Source of the DNA: Chitinophagaceae bacterium
GTDB taxonomy: Bacteria; Bacteroidota; Bacteroidia; Chitinophagales; Chitinophagaceae
Assembly (NCBI GenBank): GCA_947371755.1
Contig: CANBQT010000001.1
Coordinates: 147,816 to 211,815, forward strand
Direction of reading: 5' to 3'
DNA length: 64,000 bases
Part shown: in pieces, positions 26,913 to 37,223 of the stretch
Layout: every line of letters starts with the position of its first letter
Numbering within the stretch: position 1 is the stretch's first letter
Program-made: the position numbers and the translations under genes
The notes under the pieces: model-generated
What the model saw: only the letters and a program-made list of their open reading frames with translations
The model's database searches: none
What the model was told of the DNA's origin: nothing

Positions 26913-27998
26913 CTACTTAAAGATCGATTTTAGCATTTCATCTAACTCAGCGCCTCTTAAATTCTTTCCAACAATTCTGCCTGTGGGATCGATGAGCATA
27001 TTGGCTGGAATTGATTGGATCTTATAGATCTGAGCGACTGAATTGTTCCAGTATTTCAAATCGCTTAATTGAGTCCAGGCAAGGCCATCCGCTTTAATGG
27101 CTTCTACCCATCTCGATTTTTCCTGGTCTAATGAAATGCCTAATACTGTAAAGTTCTTTGCCTTATATCTATTATATGCCTTAACAACATTGGGGTTTTC
27201 TTGTCTGCATGGACCACACCAACTTGCCCAGAAATCGAGTAATACATATTTTCCTTTGAAAGAAGATAAGGATACCGGTTTCCCATTTACATCTTTTTGA
27301 GTAAAGTCAATAGCCATAGAACCAACTGCACCTAATTTAGCTTCATTGATGGCTTTATCTAAAGCTGTCGCATATGGCCCCTTTAAAGCATTTCCTGAAA
27401 ATTTAGAAAAGTAAGGCTCTAATTGTGGAGCACCCCCTTCCATTAAAGGACTAATTGCATACAAAACAAAAGGAGAAACAGAAGAACTTGATTTTTTATC
27501 CATGAACGTTGAAGCTGAATTAATAACCTGTTGTTTCAATTCAGTAAATTCTTTCATCATAGATGCACGAAGATTAGGATCTTTCTCCTGATTGATTTTA
27601 CCCGCTAATCCATTCAATTTTTCTTTATAAGGATCCAATACGGTTTTAAACTCGAGATAATCAGCTTCGGTTTCTGAACCTGTAAATTGAAGCCCCTTTA
27701 AATTGCCGGCATCACCAGTAATAGTTAAAGATTCATTACTCATAAACAGATCGGCAATCTCAGTATATCCTGAAAATGATAAAATACATAACTCAGCATT
27801 TTCTAATTTTCCACTCAATAAGAATTCTCCATTTATTGATATAGAACTGGCTAAGACTTTCCCGTCACTACCCGACTTTAAAGAAAGTTTTGTACTGTCT
27901 TTAAGCCCACTAATCCTGGCTTTTATTTCAAATCCATTTGATTTTTGTGCAAATGATAATACAGGTAACAACAATAAAGAAAATAAAAACTTTTGCAT
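26913..27998 (-). CDS. TlpA-family thiol:disulfide oxidoreductase with DUF4369 domain
   Basis: A 361-residue exported protein: signal peptide 1-17 (LSFAQ), a DUF4369 beta-domain (about 23-115), a helical middle (about 125-215) and a C-terminal thioredoxin domain with WASWCGPC (about 254-261). The cis-Pro lies in SIPANMLID. Proteins with this layout reduce or isomerise disulfides in the Bacteroidota periplasm, for example in cytochrome c maturation. The ATG lies 2 bp after the hisIE stop, so this is the last gene of the his/trp block and is probably transcribed with it. Whether it belongs there functionally is unclear. Confidence 0.87.
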   Translation of the reverse strand: MQKFLFSLLLLPVLSFAQKSNGFEIKARISGLKDSTKLSLKSGSDGKVLASSISINGEFLLSGKLENAELCILSFSGYTEIADLFMSNESLTITGDAGNLKGLQFTGSETEADYLEFKTVLDPYKEKLNGLAGKINQEKDPNLRASMMKEFTELKQQVINSASTFMDKKSSSSVSPFVLYAISPLMEGGAPQLEPYFSKFSGNALKGPYATALDKAINEAKLGAVGSMAIDFTQKDVNGKPVSLSSFKGKYVLLDFWASWCGPCRQENPNVVKAYNRYKAKNFTVLGISLDQEKSRWVEAIKADGLAWTQLSDLKYWNNSVAQIYKIQSIPANMLIDPTGRIVGKNLRGAELDEMLKSIFK

Positions 27999-28000
27999 AA

Positions 28001-28597
28001 TTATTTAGAATGACGACTTTTTAAAATTTCAATAACATGATTCAATTTATACCCTTTTGCATTTAGCAACAACAAATAATGAAACATCAGATCGGCTGCT
28101 TCATTCAAAAATAGTTCTTCGTTATCATCTTTTGCTTCAATGACCAATTCAACAGCCTCCTCTCCCACTTTCTGTGCTACTTTATTAATCCCTTTAGAAA
28201 ACAACCTCGCAACATAAGATTCATCAACAGAGGCTTTTTTTCTCAAATCGATGATATCTTCTAAATAATTTAAAAAATTACTGCTATGGTTTTTCTCCAT
28301 CCAACAGGTGTCTGCACCGGTATGACACACTGGACCTTTAGGATGTACTTTAATCAATAAAGTATCATTGTCACAATCAACAGCCATCGTTTTTAACTCT
28401 AAAAAGTTACCACTCTCCTCACCTTTGGTCCAAAGTCGCTGTTTACTTCTACTAAAAAAAGTAACGCGTCCCAGTTCTTCCGTTTTTTGTAATGCTGCTT
28501 CATTCATAAATCCAAGCATTAGCACTTTCTCCGTATCATAATCCTGCACAATTGCTGGCACTAAACCGTCGGTATATTTTGTAAAATCAACTTTCAT
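28001..28597 (-). CDS. hisIE: HisIE: phosphoribosyl-AMP cyclohydrolase / phosphoribosyl-ATP pyrophosphatase
   Basis: A 198-residue bifunctional enzyme for histidine steps 2 and 3. The N-terminal HisI domain has MLGFMNEAAL, AVDCDNDTLL and GPVCHTGADTCW, with the zinc-binding cysteines. The C-terminal HisE domain (about 108-198) has KVGEEAVELVIEA. The frame opens with a TTG at 28603, but ATG 28597 is followed directly by the conserved DFTKY start, so I chose it. It follows hisF after a 9 bp gap and precedes the TlpA-like gene by 2 bp. Confidence 0.95.
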   Translation of the reverse strand: MKVDFTKYTDGLVPAIVQDYDTEKVLMLGFMNEAALQKTEELGRVTFFSRSKQRLWTKGEESGNFLELKTMAVDCDNDTLLIKVHPKGPVCHTGADTCWMEKNHSSNFLNYLEDIIDLRKKASVDESYVARLFSKGINKVAQKVGEEAVELVIEAKDDNEELFLNEAADLMFHYLLLLNAKGYKLNHVIEILKSRHSK

Positions 28598-28606
28598 ACA
28601 CAATCA

Positions 28607-29365
28607 TTATATTCTAACAATAATTCCCTTTTCGTTTAAATAATGTTTCAGTTCAGGTATCCCTATTTCTTTAAAATGAAAGATACTTGCAGCTAATGCG
28701 GCATCGGCTTTAGCTATTTCAAAAACATCTACAAAATGTTCCATCGTTCCTCCACCACCAGATGCAATCACTGGCACTGGTAATTGTTCGGCCAATGTTG
28801 CAGTAATATCCAATGCAAAACCTTGCTTCGTACCATCATGATTCATGGAGGTAAGCAAAATCTCACCAGCACCCAAATCTACAGCCTGTTTTGCCCAATC
28901 CACACATTTTGTGTCCGTTTTAACTCTTCCGCCATTCAAATATACATACCACTCACCATCTGACTCCTGTTTGGTATCAATTGCTAATACAACACATTGA
29001 CTCCCAAACTCCTTTGCTAATTGATGGATGAGTTGTGCATTTTTAAAAGCAGATGTGTTCACAGAAATCTTATCGGCACCATTCTGCAATAGTATACTCA
29101 CGTCATCTACACTACTGATGCCTCCCCCCACCGTAAAAGGGATATTGATATGGTGCGATATTCTATTGACTAATTCACTTAATGTTTTTCTTTTTTCGAC
29201 AGTAGCAGTAATATCTAAAAACACTAATTCATCAGCTCCTTGGGCTGCATATAGCGCTCCCAGTTCTACAGGATCTCCCGCATCGCGGATATTTTCGAAA
29301 TTTACCCCCTTTACTGTTCTTCCATCACGAATGTCTAAACAAGGGATGATTCTTTTTGTAAGCAT
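28607..29365 (-). CDS. hisF: Imidazole glycerol phosphate synthase subunit HisF
   Basis: A 252-residue TIM-barrel cyclase. [17 protein letters not shown] carries catalytic Asp11, and the second catalytic Asp lies in AIDTKQES. The phosphate-binding GGGI and ASGGGG loops are present. HisF and HisH together convert PRFAR and glutamine-derived ammonia into IGP and AICAR. The length is typical. It lies 19 bp after hisA and is the third of the distal his genes behind trpA. Confidence 0.97.
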   Translation of the reverse strand: MLTKRIIPCLDIRDGRTVKGVNFENIRDAGDPVELGALYAAQGADELVFLDITATVEKRKTLSELVNRISHHINIPFTVGGGISSVDDVSILLQNGADKISVNTSAFKNAQLIHQLAKEFGSQCVVLAIDTKQESDGEWYVYLNGGRVKTDTKCVDWAKQAVDLGAGEILLTSMNHDGTKQGFALDITATLAEQLPVPVIASGGGGTMEHFVDVFEIAKADAALAASIFHFKEIGIPELKHYLNEKGIIVRI

Positions 29366-29384
29366 CGATTTGTTCCTTTAAAAA

Positions 29385-30101
29385 CTATAACAAGTACTTT
29401 AATTCGTTCAGTTGGATCCTACCTTCATAAATTGCTTTACCAACAATTGCGCCAGAACAACCAATTTCCTTTAAAGCATATAGATCATCCATAGAGCTAA
29501 CTCCACCACTTGCTATAAACCAAAGTGAGGGAAATTTTTCGATAATCTTTTTATATAAATCATTGGATGGCCCTTCTAGTTTGCCATCTTTACTTACGTC
29601 CGTACAGAAAACTTGTTGTATTCCATGATTTACATAATCATTCAAAAAATCATAGATATCAATATCAGTAGTTTCTAACCAACCTGCCACAGCAATTTTC
29701 TCTGATCTAACATCCGCGCCTAATAAAAACTTGTCTGCCCCATATTCTTCTAACCAACTAACAAAAACCTCAGGTTGTTTCACTGCTAAACTTCCAATGG
29801 TTGCATATGCGGCACCTGATTCGAACACAATTTTCAAATCCTTATCTTGTTTGATACCTCCCCCAAAATCTATGCTTAAATTTGTACTAGCTGCGATTTG
29901 CTGTAATACTACCCAATTTTTTACTGCACCTTCTTTTGCGCCATCCAGATCCACCAAATGCAATCTTTTTAATCCAGCCCCTTCAAAGGCTTTCGCCACT
30001 TCTAAGGGGTTTTCGTTATAAATGGTTTTTTGTTCATAATCACCCTGAGTGAGACGAACACATTTACCATCAATGATATCTATAGCAGGAATTATTTCCA
30101 T
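29385..30101 (-). CDS. hisA: ProFAR isomerase HisA
   Basis: A 238-residue TIM barrel. IPAIDIIDGKCVRLTQGDY at residues 4-22 carries the catalytic Asp8, with the partner Asp in CTDVSKDG and phosphate loops FGGGI and ASGGVSS. It isomerises ProFAR to PRFAR in histidine synthesis. Because trpF is a separate gene in this block, no PriA-type double function is needed. It lies between hisH (11 bp) and hisF (19 bp). Confidence 0.97.
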   Translation of the reverse strand: MEIIPAIDIIDGKCVRLTQGDYEQKTIYNENPLEVAKAFEGAGLKRLHLVDLDGAKEGAVKNWVVLQQIAASTNLSIDFGGGIKQDKDLKIVFESGAAYATIGSLAVKQPEVFVSWLEEYGADKFLLGADVRSEKIAVAGWLETTDIDIYDFLNDYVNHGIQQVFCTDVSKDGKLEGPSNDLYKKIIEKFPSLWFIASGGVSSMDDLYALKEIGCSGAIVGKAIYEGRIQLNELKYLL

Positions 30102-30112
30102 AAATTTTCTTT

Positions 30113-30712
30113 CTAGAGTTTAATAAAATTTTTAAGAATCTGCTCACCCACTGCAGCACTTTTCTCGGGATGAAATTGCACTCCATAAAAATTATTTTTA
30201 TGCAATGCCGCACTATAAGGTAACACATAATCAGTTGTAGCGATGGTATGCTCACCTTTGGCAGCATAATAGCCATGTACAAAATAACAGTAACTATTTT
30301 CTTTCAGGTCAAAAAACAGAGGTGATTTGAGTTCACCAATCGTATTCCAACCAATTTGAGGTACTTTTAAATGTTGTTGAATTTGTGCGTCAGGATTAAA
30401 CTTCTTGACATTCTCATCAAATATTCCTAAACATGGGGTATCGTTCTCTTCACTATTGGCACACATCAGTTGCATACCTAAACAAATTCCCAATACCGGC
30501 TGAGTTAAACTTCTGATTAAAACATCCAATCCTCTCTCTTTCAAATAATTCATAGCGGTACTTGCTTCTCCCACTCCCGGAAATATCACTTTATCTGCAG
30601 ATCTGATCAAAGCTTCATCGTCTGTTACAATGGCCTCCACTCCTATTCGTTCCAATGCATATAATACTGATTGAATATTACCCGCATTATATTTAATGAT
30701 AACTAATTTCAT
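30113..30712 (-). CDS. hisH: Imidazole glycerol phosphate synthase glutaminase subunit HisH
   Basis: A 199-residue class I glutamine amidotransferase. The nucleophile elbow is GICLGMQLM and the His/Glu pair is VQFHPEKS near the C-terminus. N-terminal IIKYNAGNIQSV is the HisH-specific loop that contacts HisF. It starts 18 bp after the trpA stop, making it the junction where the nested trp operon returns to his genes. I see no convincing -7 box in the 100 nt upstream. Confidence 0.96.
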   Translation of the reverse strand: MKLVIIKYNAGNIQSVLYALERIGVEAIVTDDEALIRSADKVIFPGVGEASTAMNYLKERGLDVLIRSLTQPVLGICLGMQLMCANSEENDTPCLGIFDENVKKFNPDAQIQQHLKVPQIGWNTIGELKSPLFFDLKENSYCYFVHGYYAAKGEHTIATTDYVLPYSAALHKNNFYGVQFHPEKSAAVGEQILKNFIKL

Positions 30713-30730
30713 TGTTTCAATTTATTGGGG

Positions 30731-31498
30731 CTAGAGTATGTCTCCAAGAAATTGCTTTACAGATAATGCAAGATCCTTTGATTGCTCCAATGCTTTAATA
30801 AAAGCTGTTCCAATAATGGCACCATTAGAATACTTTGAGGCAGATTCAAATGTTTCTCTATCCTTTATTCCAAATCCAACCAAAACAGGATTCGATAAGT
30901 TCATTTCTTGTAATCTAAGCAGGTATTTTTCAACCGCATTAAAATCTTTGTCGCTACCTGTTGTAGCCGATGAACTTACAGCATAAAGAAAACCTGTACT
31001 CAATGTGTCTAATTTTCTTAGACGTTCATCAGAGGTTTCTGGGGTAACTAGAAATATAAAATCTAAACCATACTTTTTAATGATAGCACCAAATTCAGTT
31101 TCGTATTCGTGTTCTGGCAGATCAGGAAGTATTAAACCATCCACTCCAACCGCAGCAGCTTCTCTACAAAAATTTTCAAATCCATATTGTAATACAGGAT
31201 TCATATACCCCATTAAAATTACTGGAACAGATACTGTTTTACGTAAGTCATGCAATTGTTCAAATAGAACTTTAATGGTCATACCATTTGCCAAAGCAAT
31301 ATTTCCACTGGCTTGAATCACAGGTCCGTCTGCAAGAGGATCGCTATAGGGCATCCCCAGTTCAATAATATTTGCTCCATTGGCTTCCAAAGCCTGCATC
31401 ACAGAAATGGTACTATTCAATTCCGGGAAACCTGCAGTACAGTAAACATTTAAAACCCTTTTATTTTTACGGGCAAATAATTCCTTTAAACGACTCAT
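30731..31498 (-). CDS. trpA: Tryptophan synthase alpha subunit
   Basis: A 255-residue TIM barrel that cleaves indole-3-glycerol phosphate. ELGMPYSDPLADGPVIQASG includes the catalytic Glu and the aspartate that binds the indole. Later loops ASSSATTG and VGFGIKDRE bind phosphate. It is the last trp gene, 26 bp after trpB, and hisH follows within 18 bp. Confidence 0.97.
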   Translation of the reverse strand: MSRLKELFARKNKRVLNVYCTAGFPELNSTISVMQALEANGANIIELGMPYSDPLADGPVIQASGNIALANGMTIKVLFEQLHDLRKTVSVPVILMGYMNPVLQYGFENFCREAAAVGVDGLILPDLPEHEYETEFGAIIKKYGLDFIFLVTPETSDERLRKLDTLSTGFLYAVSSSATTGSDKDFNAVEKYLLRLQEMNLSNPVLVGFGIKDRETFESASKYSNGAIIGTAFIKALEQSKDLALSVKQFLGDIL

Positions 31499-31524
31499 GT
31501 AATTATAATTAATCTTTCAAACTA

Positions 31525-32727
31525 TTAATCAACCAATTTTAATTCTTTGATATAAGTAGCCAGATCTTTATCACCCCTTCCACTCAAACACAAGACCACT
31601 CTATCAGTTGGTTTCAAATTCATGCGGCCTAACACTGCAAAAGCATGTGCTGTTTCCAATGCTGGGATAATCCCTTCGGTTTTACTTACGTGTAATGCTG
31701 CCTGCAAAGCCTCTTCATCGGTGGCACTCAAAAACACCCCTCTTCCTGAAGTAAATAAATTGGCGTGTAACGGTCCAACACCCGGATAATCTAAGCCAGC
31801 AGAAATGCTATGCGGTTCAACTACTTGCCCATCTTCTGTTTGCATCAACAAACTCTTACTACCATGTAAAATACCCGGCTTGCCTAACTGGGTAGTTGCA
31901 GCACTCATACCACTATACACACCATGACCTGCCGCTTCCACAGCTACTAATTGAACAGACAATTCATCTAAAAAATGATAAAAAGCCCCAGCTGCATTAC
32001 TACCTCCACCTACGCAGGCAACTACATGTGTTGGTAATTCAAACCCGGTTTTATCTTTTAACTGCCAACGGATTTCTTTGCTGATCACACTTTGAAAACG
32101 GGCAACCATATCCGGGTAGGGATGAGGACCAACCACGCTTCCGATAATATAATGTGTATCATTGGGATTATTGATCCAATCGCGTATCGCTTCATTGGTA
32201 GCATCTTTCAAGGTTTTACTACCACTGATCGCTGGGATTACTTTTGCACCTAACATCCTCATTCTGGCAACATTGGGCGCCTGACGTTCAATGTCTTTCT
32301 CCCCCATATAAACAATGCACTCCATTCCTTTCAATGCACATACTGTAGCAGTTGCAACACCATGCTGACCAGCACCTGTTTCGGCAATGATTCTTTTTTT
32401 ACCAAGCCTGATGGCCAAAAGAATCTGACCAATAGTATTATTGATTTTATGTGCACCAGTATGACAAAGATCTTCGCGTTTCAAATAAATGGAAGCACCA
32501 AATTCTTTACTTAAACGTTCAGCAAAGAATAAAGGAGTGGGCCTGCCTACATAGTCTTTCAATAATTGCTGAAATTCTTCCTGAAAAGAATTTTCATGCA
32601 TGATCTCTAAGTACTTTGCCTTTAATTCTGCTACATTTCGGTGCAACATTTCAGGAATGTAAGCACCGCCAAAATCTCCATAATAACCTTGTTGATCCGG
32701 GCTTTGGTAGGTTTCTGTTTTCATCAT
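31525..32727 (-). CDS. trpB: Tryptophan synthase beta subunit
   Basis: A 400-residue PLP enzyme. The Schiff-base lysine lies in [14 protein letters not shown], the PLP phosphate loop is VGGGSNAAG, and the COMM-domain region is present. It is a TrpB1-type sequence of standard length ([13 protein letters not shown]). Two Met codons open the frame; both give nearly identical products. It lies 19 bp after trpF and 26 bp before trpA. Confidence 0.97.
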   Translation of the reverse strand: MMKTETYQSPDQQGYYGDFGGAYIPEMLHRNVAELKAKYLEIMHENSFQEEFQQLLKDYVGRPTPLFFAERLSKEFGASIYLKREDLCHTGAHKINNTIGQILLAIRLGKKRIIAETGAGQHGVATATVCALKGMECIVYMGEKDIERQAPNVARMRMLGAKVIPAISGSKTLKDATNEAIRDWINNPNDTHYIIGSVVGPHPYPDMVARFQSVISKEIRWQLKDKTGFELPTHVVACVGGGSNAAGAFYHFLDELSVQLVAVEAAGHGVYSGMSAATTQLGKPGILHGSKSLLMQTEDGQVVEPHSISAGLDYPGVGPLHANLFTSGRGVFLSATDEEALQAALHVSKTEGIIPALETAHAFAVLGRMNLKPTDRVVLCLSGRGDKDLATYIKELKLVD

Positions 32728-32746
32728 TTTATTTCAAATTTGTAAA

Positions 32747-33385
32747 TCAGGCTTTCAAAGTATTTACAAAGGCCTTGATTGTGTCCATATTCTTCAAACC
32801 TGGGGCTACTTCAAATTTGCTATTGATATCTATGGCAAATAAATCTTTTGATACAGACTCTTTAGCAAATTCTTTTAAAAGTTCATTGTCATCCGGTTGA
32901 ATACCCCCACTTAAAAAAAAGGGTTTTCTAACATTTTCTCCTTTCAGAATATTCCAATTGAATTTTTTTCCCGTACCCCCGTATCCTGCACCTTCAGTGT
33001 CGAACAAAAACATATCACATACATCCTGATAATCCTTTGCTCTCCACAAAATATTTTCACCTTCTCTCATACGAAACGCTTTTACAACTGTAACATAGTT
33101 GGAAATTTTTTCGCAATACCTGGGTGATTCATCCCCGTGTAATTGCACCAGGTACAACCCGCAGGCATCCACCATCTGCAGCACTTCATCAGCTGGTGTA
33201 TTTACAAACACACCCACTTTATTAATGTGCTGCCCTTTTAGTTTTTTCAATTGTTCTTTACTCATATGAGAAAAAACATAACGGGGCGATTTGGGGTAAA
33301 AAATGAACCCAGCGAACTCAACACCCATTTCGTCGAGTTGCATTACTTGTTCAGGCCTAGTCATACCGCAAACCTTAATACGCAT
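32747..33385 (-). CDS. trpF: Phosphoribosylanthranilate isomerase
   Basis: A 212-residue TIM barrel. The catalytic Cys and Asp correspond to KVCGMTRPEQ near residue 7 and LFDTEGAGYGGTGKKF near 130. The phosphate loop is LSGGIQPDN. It is a stand-alone TrpF, not fused to TrpC, and starts 1 bp after the trpC stop. Confidence 0.95.
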   Translation of the reverse strand: MRIKVCGMTRPEQVMQLDEMGVEFAGFIFYPKSPRYVFSHMSKEQLKKLKGQHINKVGVFVNTPADEVLQMVDACGLYLVQLHGDESPRYCEKISNYVTVVKAFRMREGENILWRAKDYQDVCDMFLFDTEGAGYGGTGKKFNWNILKGENVRKPFFLSGGIQPDDNELLKEFAKESVSKDLFAIDINSKFEVAPGLKNMDTIKAFVNTLKA

Positions 33386-33386
33386 A

Positions 33387-34169
33387 TTATTTTGCTTTTA
33401 GTTGATTTACAAAATCAGCAAAAGCAATCGAAGGATCGGCTTCTTTCATAAAATTCTCACCGATCAAAAAACCTTTAAAACCGGCATTTCGCAAAGTTAC
33501 AATTGTATTTACATCACTGATGCCACTTTCTGCAATTGCCAGCTTATTAGATGGTATTTTGTTAATAAGGTTGAGAGAAGTTTGAATACTCACTTCAAAA
33601 TTCTTCAAATTCCGGTTATTCACCCCTACCAGATCTACTTCCTCACAGATATGTTCCAATTCAGAATCATCATGTATCTCTAACAATACTTCCATGCCAA
33701 GGCTTTTTGCCAAAATAGCTAATGACTGAACTTCCACTTTGCTTAAACATGCGGCAATTAACAAGATCAAATCAGCACCCATGGCTTTGGCTTCATACAC
33801 TTGATAAGGATCTATCATGAAGTCCTTCCGTAAGATTGGAATGGCGTGCACTCTTGCTGCCATCAGATCAGCTGGTTCACCACCAAAAAAATCCTGATCT
33901 GTTAATACCGAAACCGCACTTGCGTGTTGGGCATATGCACCAGTTACATGCACTACATCCGCAGTACCATTGATCACACCCTTAGAAGGAGACTTTCTTT
34001 TAAATTCAGCGATGATTCCAGTTCGATTAGGATCATTTAGAAAGTCTGTTACTGAATAAGTACCTCGAGTAAAAAATGGTTCAGCACTAAGTGCGTCAAT
34101 AGATTTTATTCGCTTGCGCGCTATCACTTCCAATTTCTTCTGAGCAACTATTTTATCTAAAATATTCAT
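33387..34169 (-). CDS. trpC: Indole-3-glycerol phosphate synthase
   Basis: A 260-residue TIM barrel. AEFKRKSPSKGVI carries the conserved Lys residues, ILRKDFMIDPYQVYEAK the catalytic Lys, and VGVNNRNLKNF and AESGISD the distal loops. It is mono-functional. Its start abuts the trpD stop and its stop is 1 bp from trpF, so trpD, trpC and trpF are probably translationally coupled. Confidence 0.96.
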   Translation of the reverse strand: MNILDKIVAQKKLEVIARKRIKSIDALSAEPFFTRGTYSVTDFLNDPNRTGIIAEFKRKSPSKGVINGTADVVHVTGAYAQHASAVSVLTDQDFFGGEPADLMAARVHAIPILRKDFMIDPYQVYEAKAMGADLILLIAACLSKVEVQSLAILAKSLGMEVLLEIHDDSELEHICEEVDLVGVNNRNLKNFEVSIQTSLNLINKIPSNKLAIAESGISDVNTIVTLRNAGFKGFLIGENFMKEADPSIAFADFVNQLKAK

Positions 34170-35162
34170 CTATTGTAATGCGATTAAATTTTGTAATGAA
34201 TGATAAGCTTTTCCGCTATCTAAACTATCTACTGCAGCGTTATAAGCTTCCTCATAGGTTGCAAATTTTCCAGTACAATGCAATGCCATGGCTGAATTAG
34301 CCAATACCACTGCATTTTGTGCCCAGGTACCTTCTCCCTTAATGATCTTTGTAAATATTTTGCAGGCCTCTTCTACGGTATTCCCTCCATGTATATCTTC
34401 TGCACTTACCATGCGCTTGCCCAACTGCTCAGGTGTAAATATTTTTTCGCCTTTGTTGGTAATAACTTTTGTATCGTTAGTTAATGAGATTTCGTCATAC
34501 CCGTCCAAACTATGAATAATAGTAAAAGCTTTTCCAGTTTGTTGTAACAAATAATTATAGATCCGGGCCATTTCTAAATTGTATACTCCTACCAGTTGAA
34601 AAGCTGGCGAAGCAGGATTTACCATTGGTCCAAGCATGTTGAAAAAGTTACGGAGACCCAGGTTTTTGCGAATGGGCCCAACCGCTTTTAAAGCAGGATG
34701 GAATAATGGTGCATGCAAGAAACAAATATTTGCACCATCTAACTCTTTTAATAATTGCTCATTATTGTTCTTGTGTTTATAGCCCAACTGCTCCATAACA
34801 TTCGAAGCACCACTGATAGAACTTGCTCCATAGTTTCCGTGTTTGGCTACTTTCTGCCCTGCTCCCGCTACAATGAAACAAGATAGTGTAGAGATATTAA
34901 AAGTATTTTTTCCATCGCCTCCTGTACCTACAATATCTAAAACTTCCTGTCCTCTTACATCAACTTTTATACACAATTCCAATAAGGCATCGCAAAATCC
35001 TTGCAATTCTTCAATGGTAATACTGCGCATTAGAAAAACTGTGATAAAGGCCGCTACTTCTGTTTCGTTATATTGGCTATTTGAAATATTAATCAAAACT
35101 TCTCTCGCTTTTTCGCGACTGAGTGTTTTGTGTTCGAATAAATATTGTAATAGTTTTTTCAT
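34170..35162 (-). CDS. trpD: Anthranilate phosphoribosyltransferase
   Basis: A 330-residue enzyme that joins anthranilate to PRPP. The PRPP loop GTGGDGKNTFNIST is near residue 80, followed by KHGNYGASS and NMLGPMVNPA. It is not fused to the glutaminase domain. It starts 4 bp after trpG and abuts trpC. PRPP is also the substrate of HisG at the head of the same block. Confidence 0.97.
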   Translation of the reverse strand: MKKLLQYLFEHKTLSREKAREVLINISNSQYNETEVAAFITVFLMRSITIEELQGFCDALLELCIKVDVRGQEVLDIVGTGGDGKNTFNISTLSCFIVAGAGQKVAKHGNYGASSISGASNVMEQLGYKHKNNNEQLLKELDGANICFLHAPLFHPALKAVGPIRKNLGLRNFFNMLGPMVNPASPAFQLVGVYNLEMARIYNYLLQQTGKAFTIIHSLDGYDEISLTNDTKVITNKGEKIFTPEQLGKRMVSAEDIHGGNTVEEACKIFTKIIKGEGTWAQNAVVLANSAMALHCTGKFATYEEAYNAAVDSLDSGKAYHSLQNLIALQ

Positions 35163-35166
35163 AAGT

Positions 35167-35754
35167 TTATTTCTTTAACCAGTTCTTTAAAATGGTTTCT
35201 CCTGTGGGTGTTAATACACTTTCAGGATGAAACTGTACTCCCTGTACATCATATTTTTTATGTTCCAATGCCATAATAAAACCATTTGCTTCAGTAGCAG
35301 TTATGGACAATTCTGTTGGAAAATTCTGATCACTCACCACCCAACTATGATACCTACCTACAATAAATTCAGAAGGCATTCCCTCAAACAAATAATTGAC
35401 CTGTTCATTAGCATTTGATTGATCTACTATTTGAATAGGTGTGGCTATACCATGAAAAGGAGATGACAAATTCGTTAACGTTCCGCCAAATGCTTCACCA
35501 ATAGCCTGATGCCCTAAACATACACCGAGTATGGATTTGCTTGGTGCATACTCTTTAATTAAGGGCAACAATAATCCAGCTTCTGAAGGTATACCCGGAC
35601 CAGGTGACAAAATAATTTTATCATAATCTTTTACCCTTTCTAATGGAAGCTCATCATTACGAAACACGTCTACTTTTTGCTTCGTAATCTTCTCCACCAT
35701 GTGTACGAGATTATAAGTAAACGAATCGTAATTATCAAACACTAAAATCTTCAT
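35167..35754 (-). CDS. trpG: Anthranilate synthase glutaminase subunit (component II)
   Basis: A 195-residue class I glutamine amidotransferase. The N-terminal FDNYDSFTYNLVH, the oxyanion/nucleophile segments SPGPG and GVCLGHQAIGEAFGG, and the C-terminal GVQFHPESVLTPTG are all present. It supplies ammonia to TrpE. The same protein type may also serve PabB, but the operon position, 26 bp after trpE, supports TrpG. Confidence 0.95.
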   Translation of the reverse strand: MKILVFDNYDSFTYNLVHMVEKITKQKVDVFRNDELPLERVKDYDKIILSPGPGIPSEAGLLLPLIKEYAPSKSILGVCLGHQAIGEAFGGTLTNLSSPFHGIATPIQIVDQSNANEQVNYLFEGMPSEFIVGRYHSWVVSDQNFPTELSITATEANGFIMALEHKKYDVQGVQFHPESVLTPTGETILKNWLKK

Positions 35755-35780
35755 ATTCTATTATTAGTACAACTGATTGA

Positions 35781-37196
35781 TTAAATTTCTTCTGCAATGC
35801 TGATGGCTTTTTTCAAGGCATTCAGTTTATTATTCACTTCCTGTAATTCGTTTTCCGGAACACTTGCTGCCACCACTCCTGCGCCTGCTTGATAGGTAAG
35901 CGTATTATTCCTACTCATAAAAGTTCTGATCATAATTGCATGATTGCAGCTTCCGTCAAATCCCATGAATCCAATCCCTCCGCCATAGTATCCTCTTGGT
36001 GTTGGCTCATATTGGTCGATTAATTCCATGGCCTTGAATTTTGGTGCACCACTTAAGGTACCGGCCGGAAAAGTTTTAGCCAATAATTCAAAGGGATTTT
36101 GATGAGCCCTCACTTTACCTGTTACTTCACTTACTAAGTGTATAACGTGACTATAATAATGAACCTGCCGATATTGGCTTACCGTTACTTCATCACAAGA
36201 ACGACTCAGATCATTTCTTGCCAGGTCAACCAGCATTACATGTTCTGCATTTTCCTTGGGGTCGTTTAATAGCTTTTCAGCCATCGCTTTATCCGTATCA
36301 TCATCACCGCTTCTTTTAAAAGTTCCTGCAATTGGATGCACCACAGCTAACCCATTCTTAATGATCAATTGTGCTTCAGGTGAAGAACCCATGAGTTTGT
36401 AATCGCCATAATCGAAGAAAAACAAATAGGGTGAAGGATTCACACTTCTCAATGCCCGATACACATTAAATTCGTCACCTATAAAACCCTGTTCAAAACG
36501 CCTGCTTAATACAATCTGAAAAACATCACCACGCATACAACTTTGAATACCTTTTCGCACGATTGCTCGATAGTCTTCATCTGCCATATTACTCAACTCC
36601 TCACCTTTCTTTCGGAAAGGATACACAGGAACATCCTTGCTTTTGATAATTGATTCAAGCATTGGAAGTTCGCTTTCTACTCCTGCTATTTTATTTTCAC
36701 AGATATACAATTCATCCTTAAAATGATTGAATGCTATTACATATTGATAGAGGCGATAACGCATGAGAGGAATATTCGGAATGCGCTGCTTTTCAGCTGC
36801 AAAACGAATGGTATCGAAAAACTGTACCGAATCAAAACTGCTATATCCATATAGACCTTGTGCAAAGGCTGCTTCTTTTTGAGAAGATGGTTTGATATCA
36901 AAATGTTGCATGAAATTCCATAATTCCTGAGGCGCATCAGCAGGTTTTTTAAGGGGTGCGCGTTCAGGTTTCTCATTTGGAAATTTGAACTCCATGCTAT
37001 TTACAGAACTTACTTCAATTCCTGCAATGGCATTAATTCCAATAAAAGAATAACTGTTTTCAGCAACATGGTGATCTGTACTCTCCAATAAAACGGTGTC
37101 TCGGAATCTATCGCGTAAACGCAAATAAATTCCAACTGGTGTAAATACATCAGCCAACATCCTTTTACAACTAGTTTCAACTACAATTTTCTTCAT
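35781..37196 (-). CDS. trpE: Anthranilate synthase component I
   Basis: A 471-residue chorismate-utilising enzyme. LLEST (residues 36-40) is the tryptophan feedback-inhibition motif. The catalytic C-terminal half has HPIAGTFKRSGDD, FPAGTLSGAPK and RGYYGGGIGFM. I chose ATG 37196; the open frame extends to 37238, but that extension runs into the leader terminator and is not conserved-looking. The gene follows the trpL leader peptide and its terminator by 33 nt and is thus controlled by transcription attenuation as well as feedback inhibition. Confidence 0.96.
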   Translation of the reverse strand: MKKIVVETSCKRMLADVFTPVGIYLRLRDRFRDTVLLESTDHHVAENSYSFIGINAIAGIEVSSVNSMEFKFPNEKPERAPLKKPADAPQELWNFMQHFDIKPSSQKEAAFAQGLYGYSSFDSVQFFDTIRFAAEKQRIPNIPLMRYRLYQYVIAFNHFKDELYICENKIAGVESELPMLESIIKSKDVPVYPFRKKGEELSNMADEDYRAIVRKGIQSCMRGDVFQIVLSRRFEQGFIGDEFNVYRALRSVNPSPYLFFFDYGDYKLMGSSPEAQLIIKNGLAVVHPIAGTFKRSGDDDTDKAMAEKLLNDPKENAEHVMLVDLARNDLSRSCDEVTVSQYRQVHYYSHVIHLVSEVTGKVRAHQNPFELLAKTFPAGTLSGAPKFKAMELIDQYEPTPRGYYGGGIGFMGFDGSCNHAIMIRTFMSRNNTLTYQAGAGVVAASVPENELQEVNNKLNALKKAISIAEEI

Positions 37197-37223
37197 GATT
37201 TCTTTTTCTATGCTTATCAAAAC

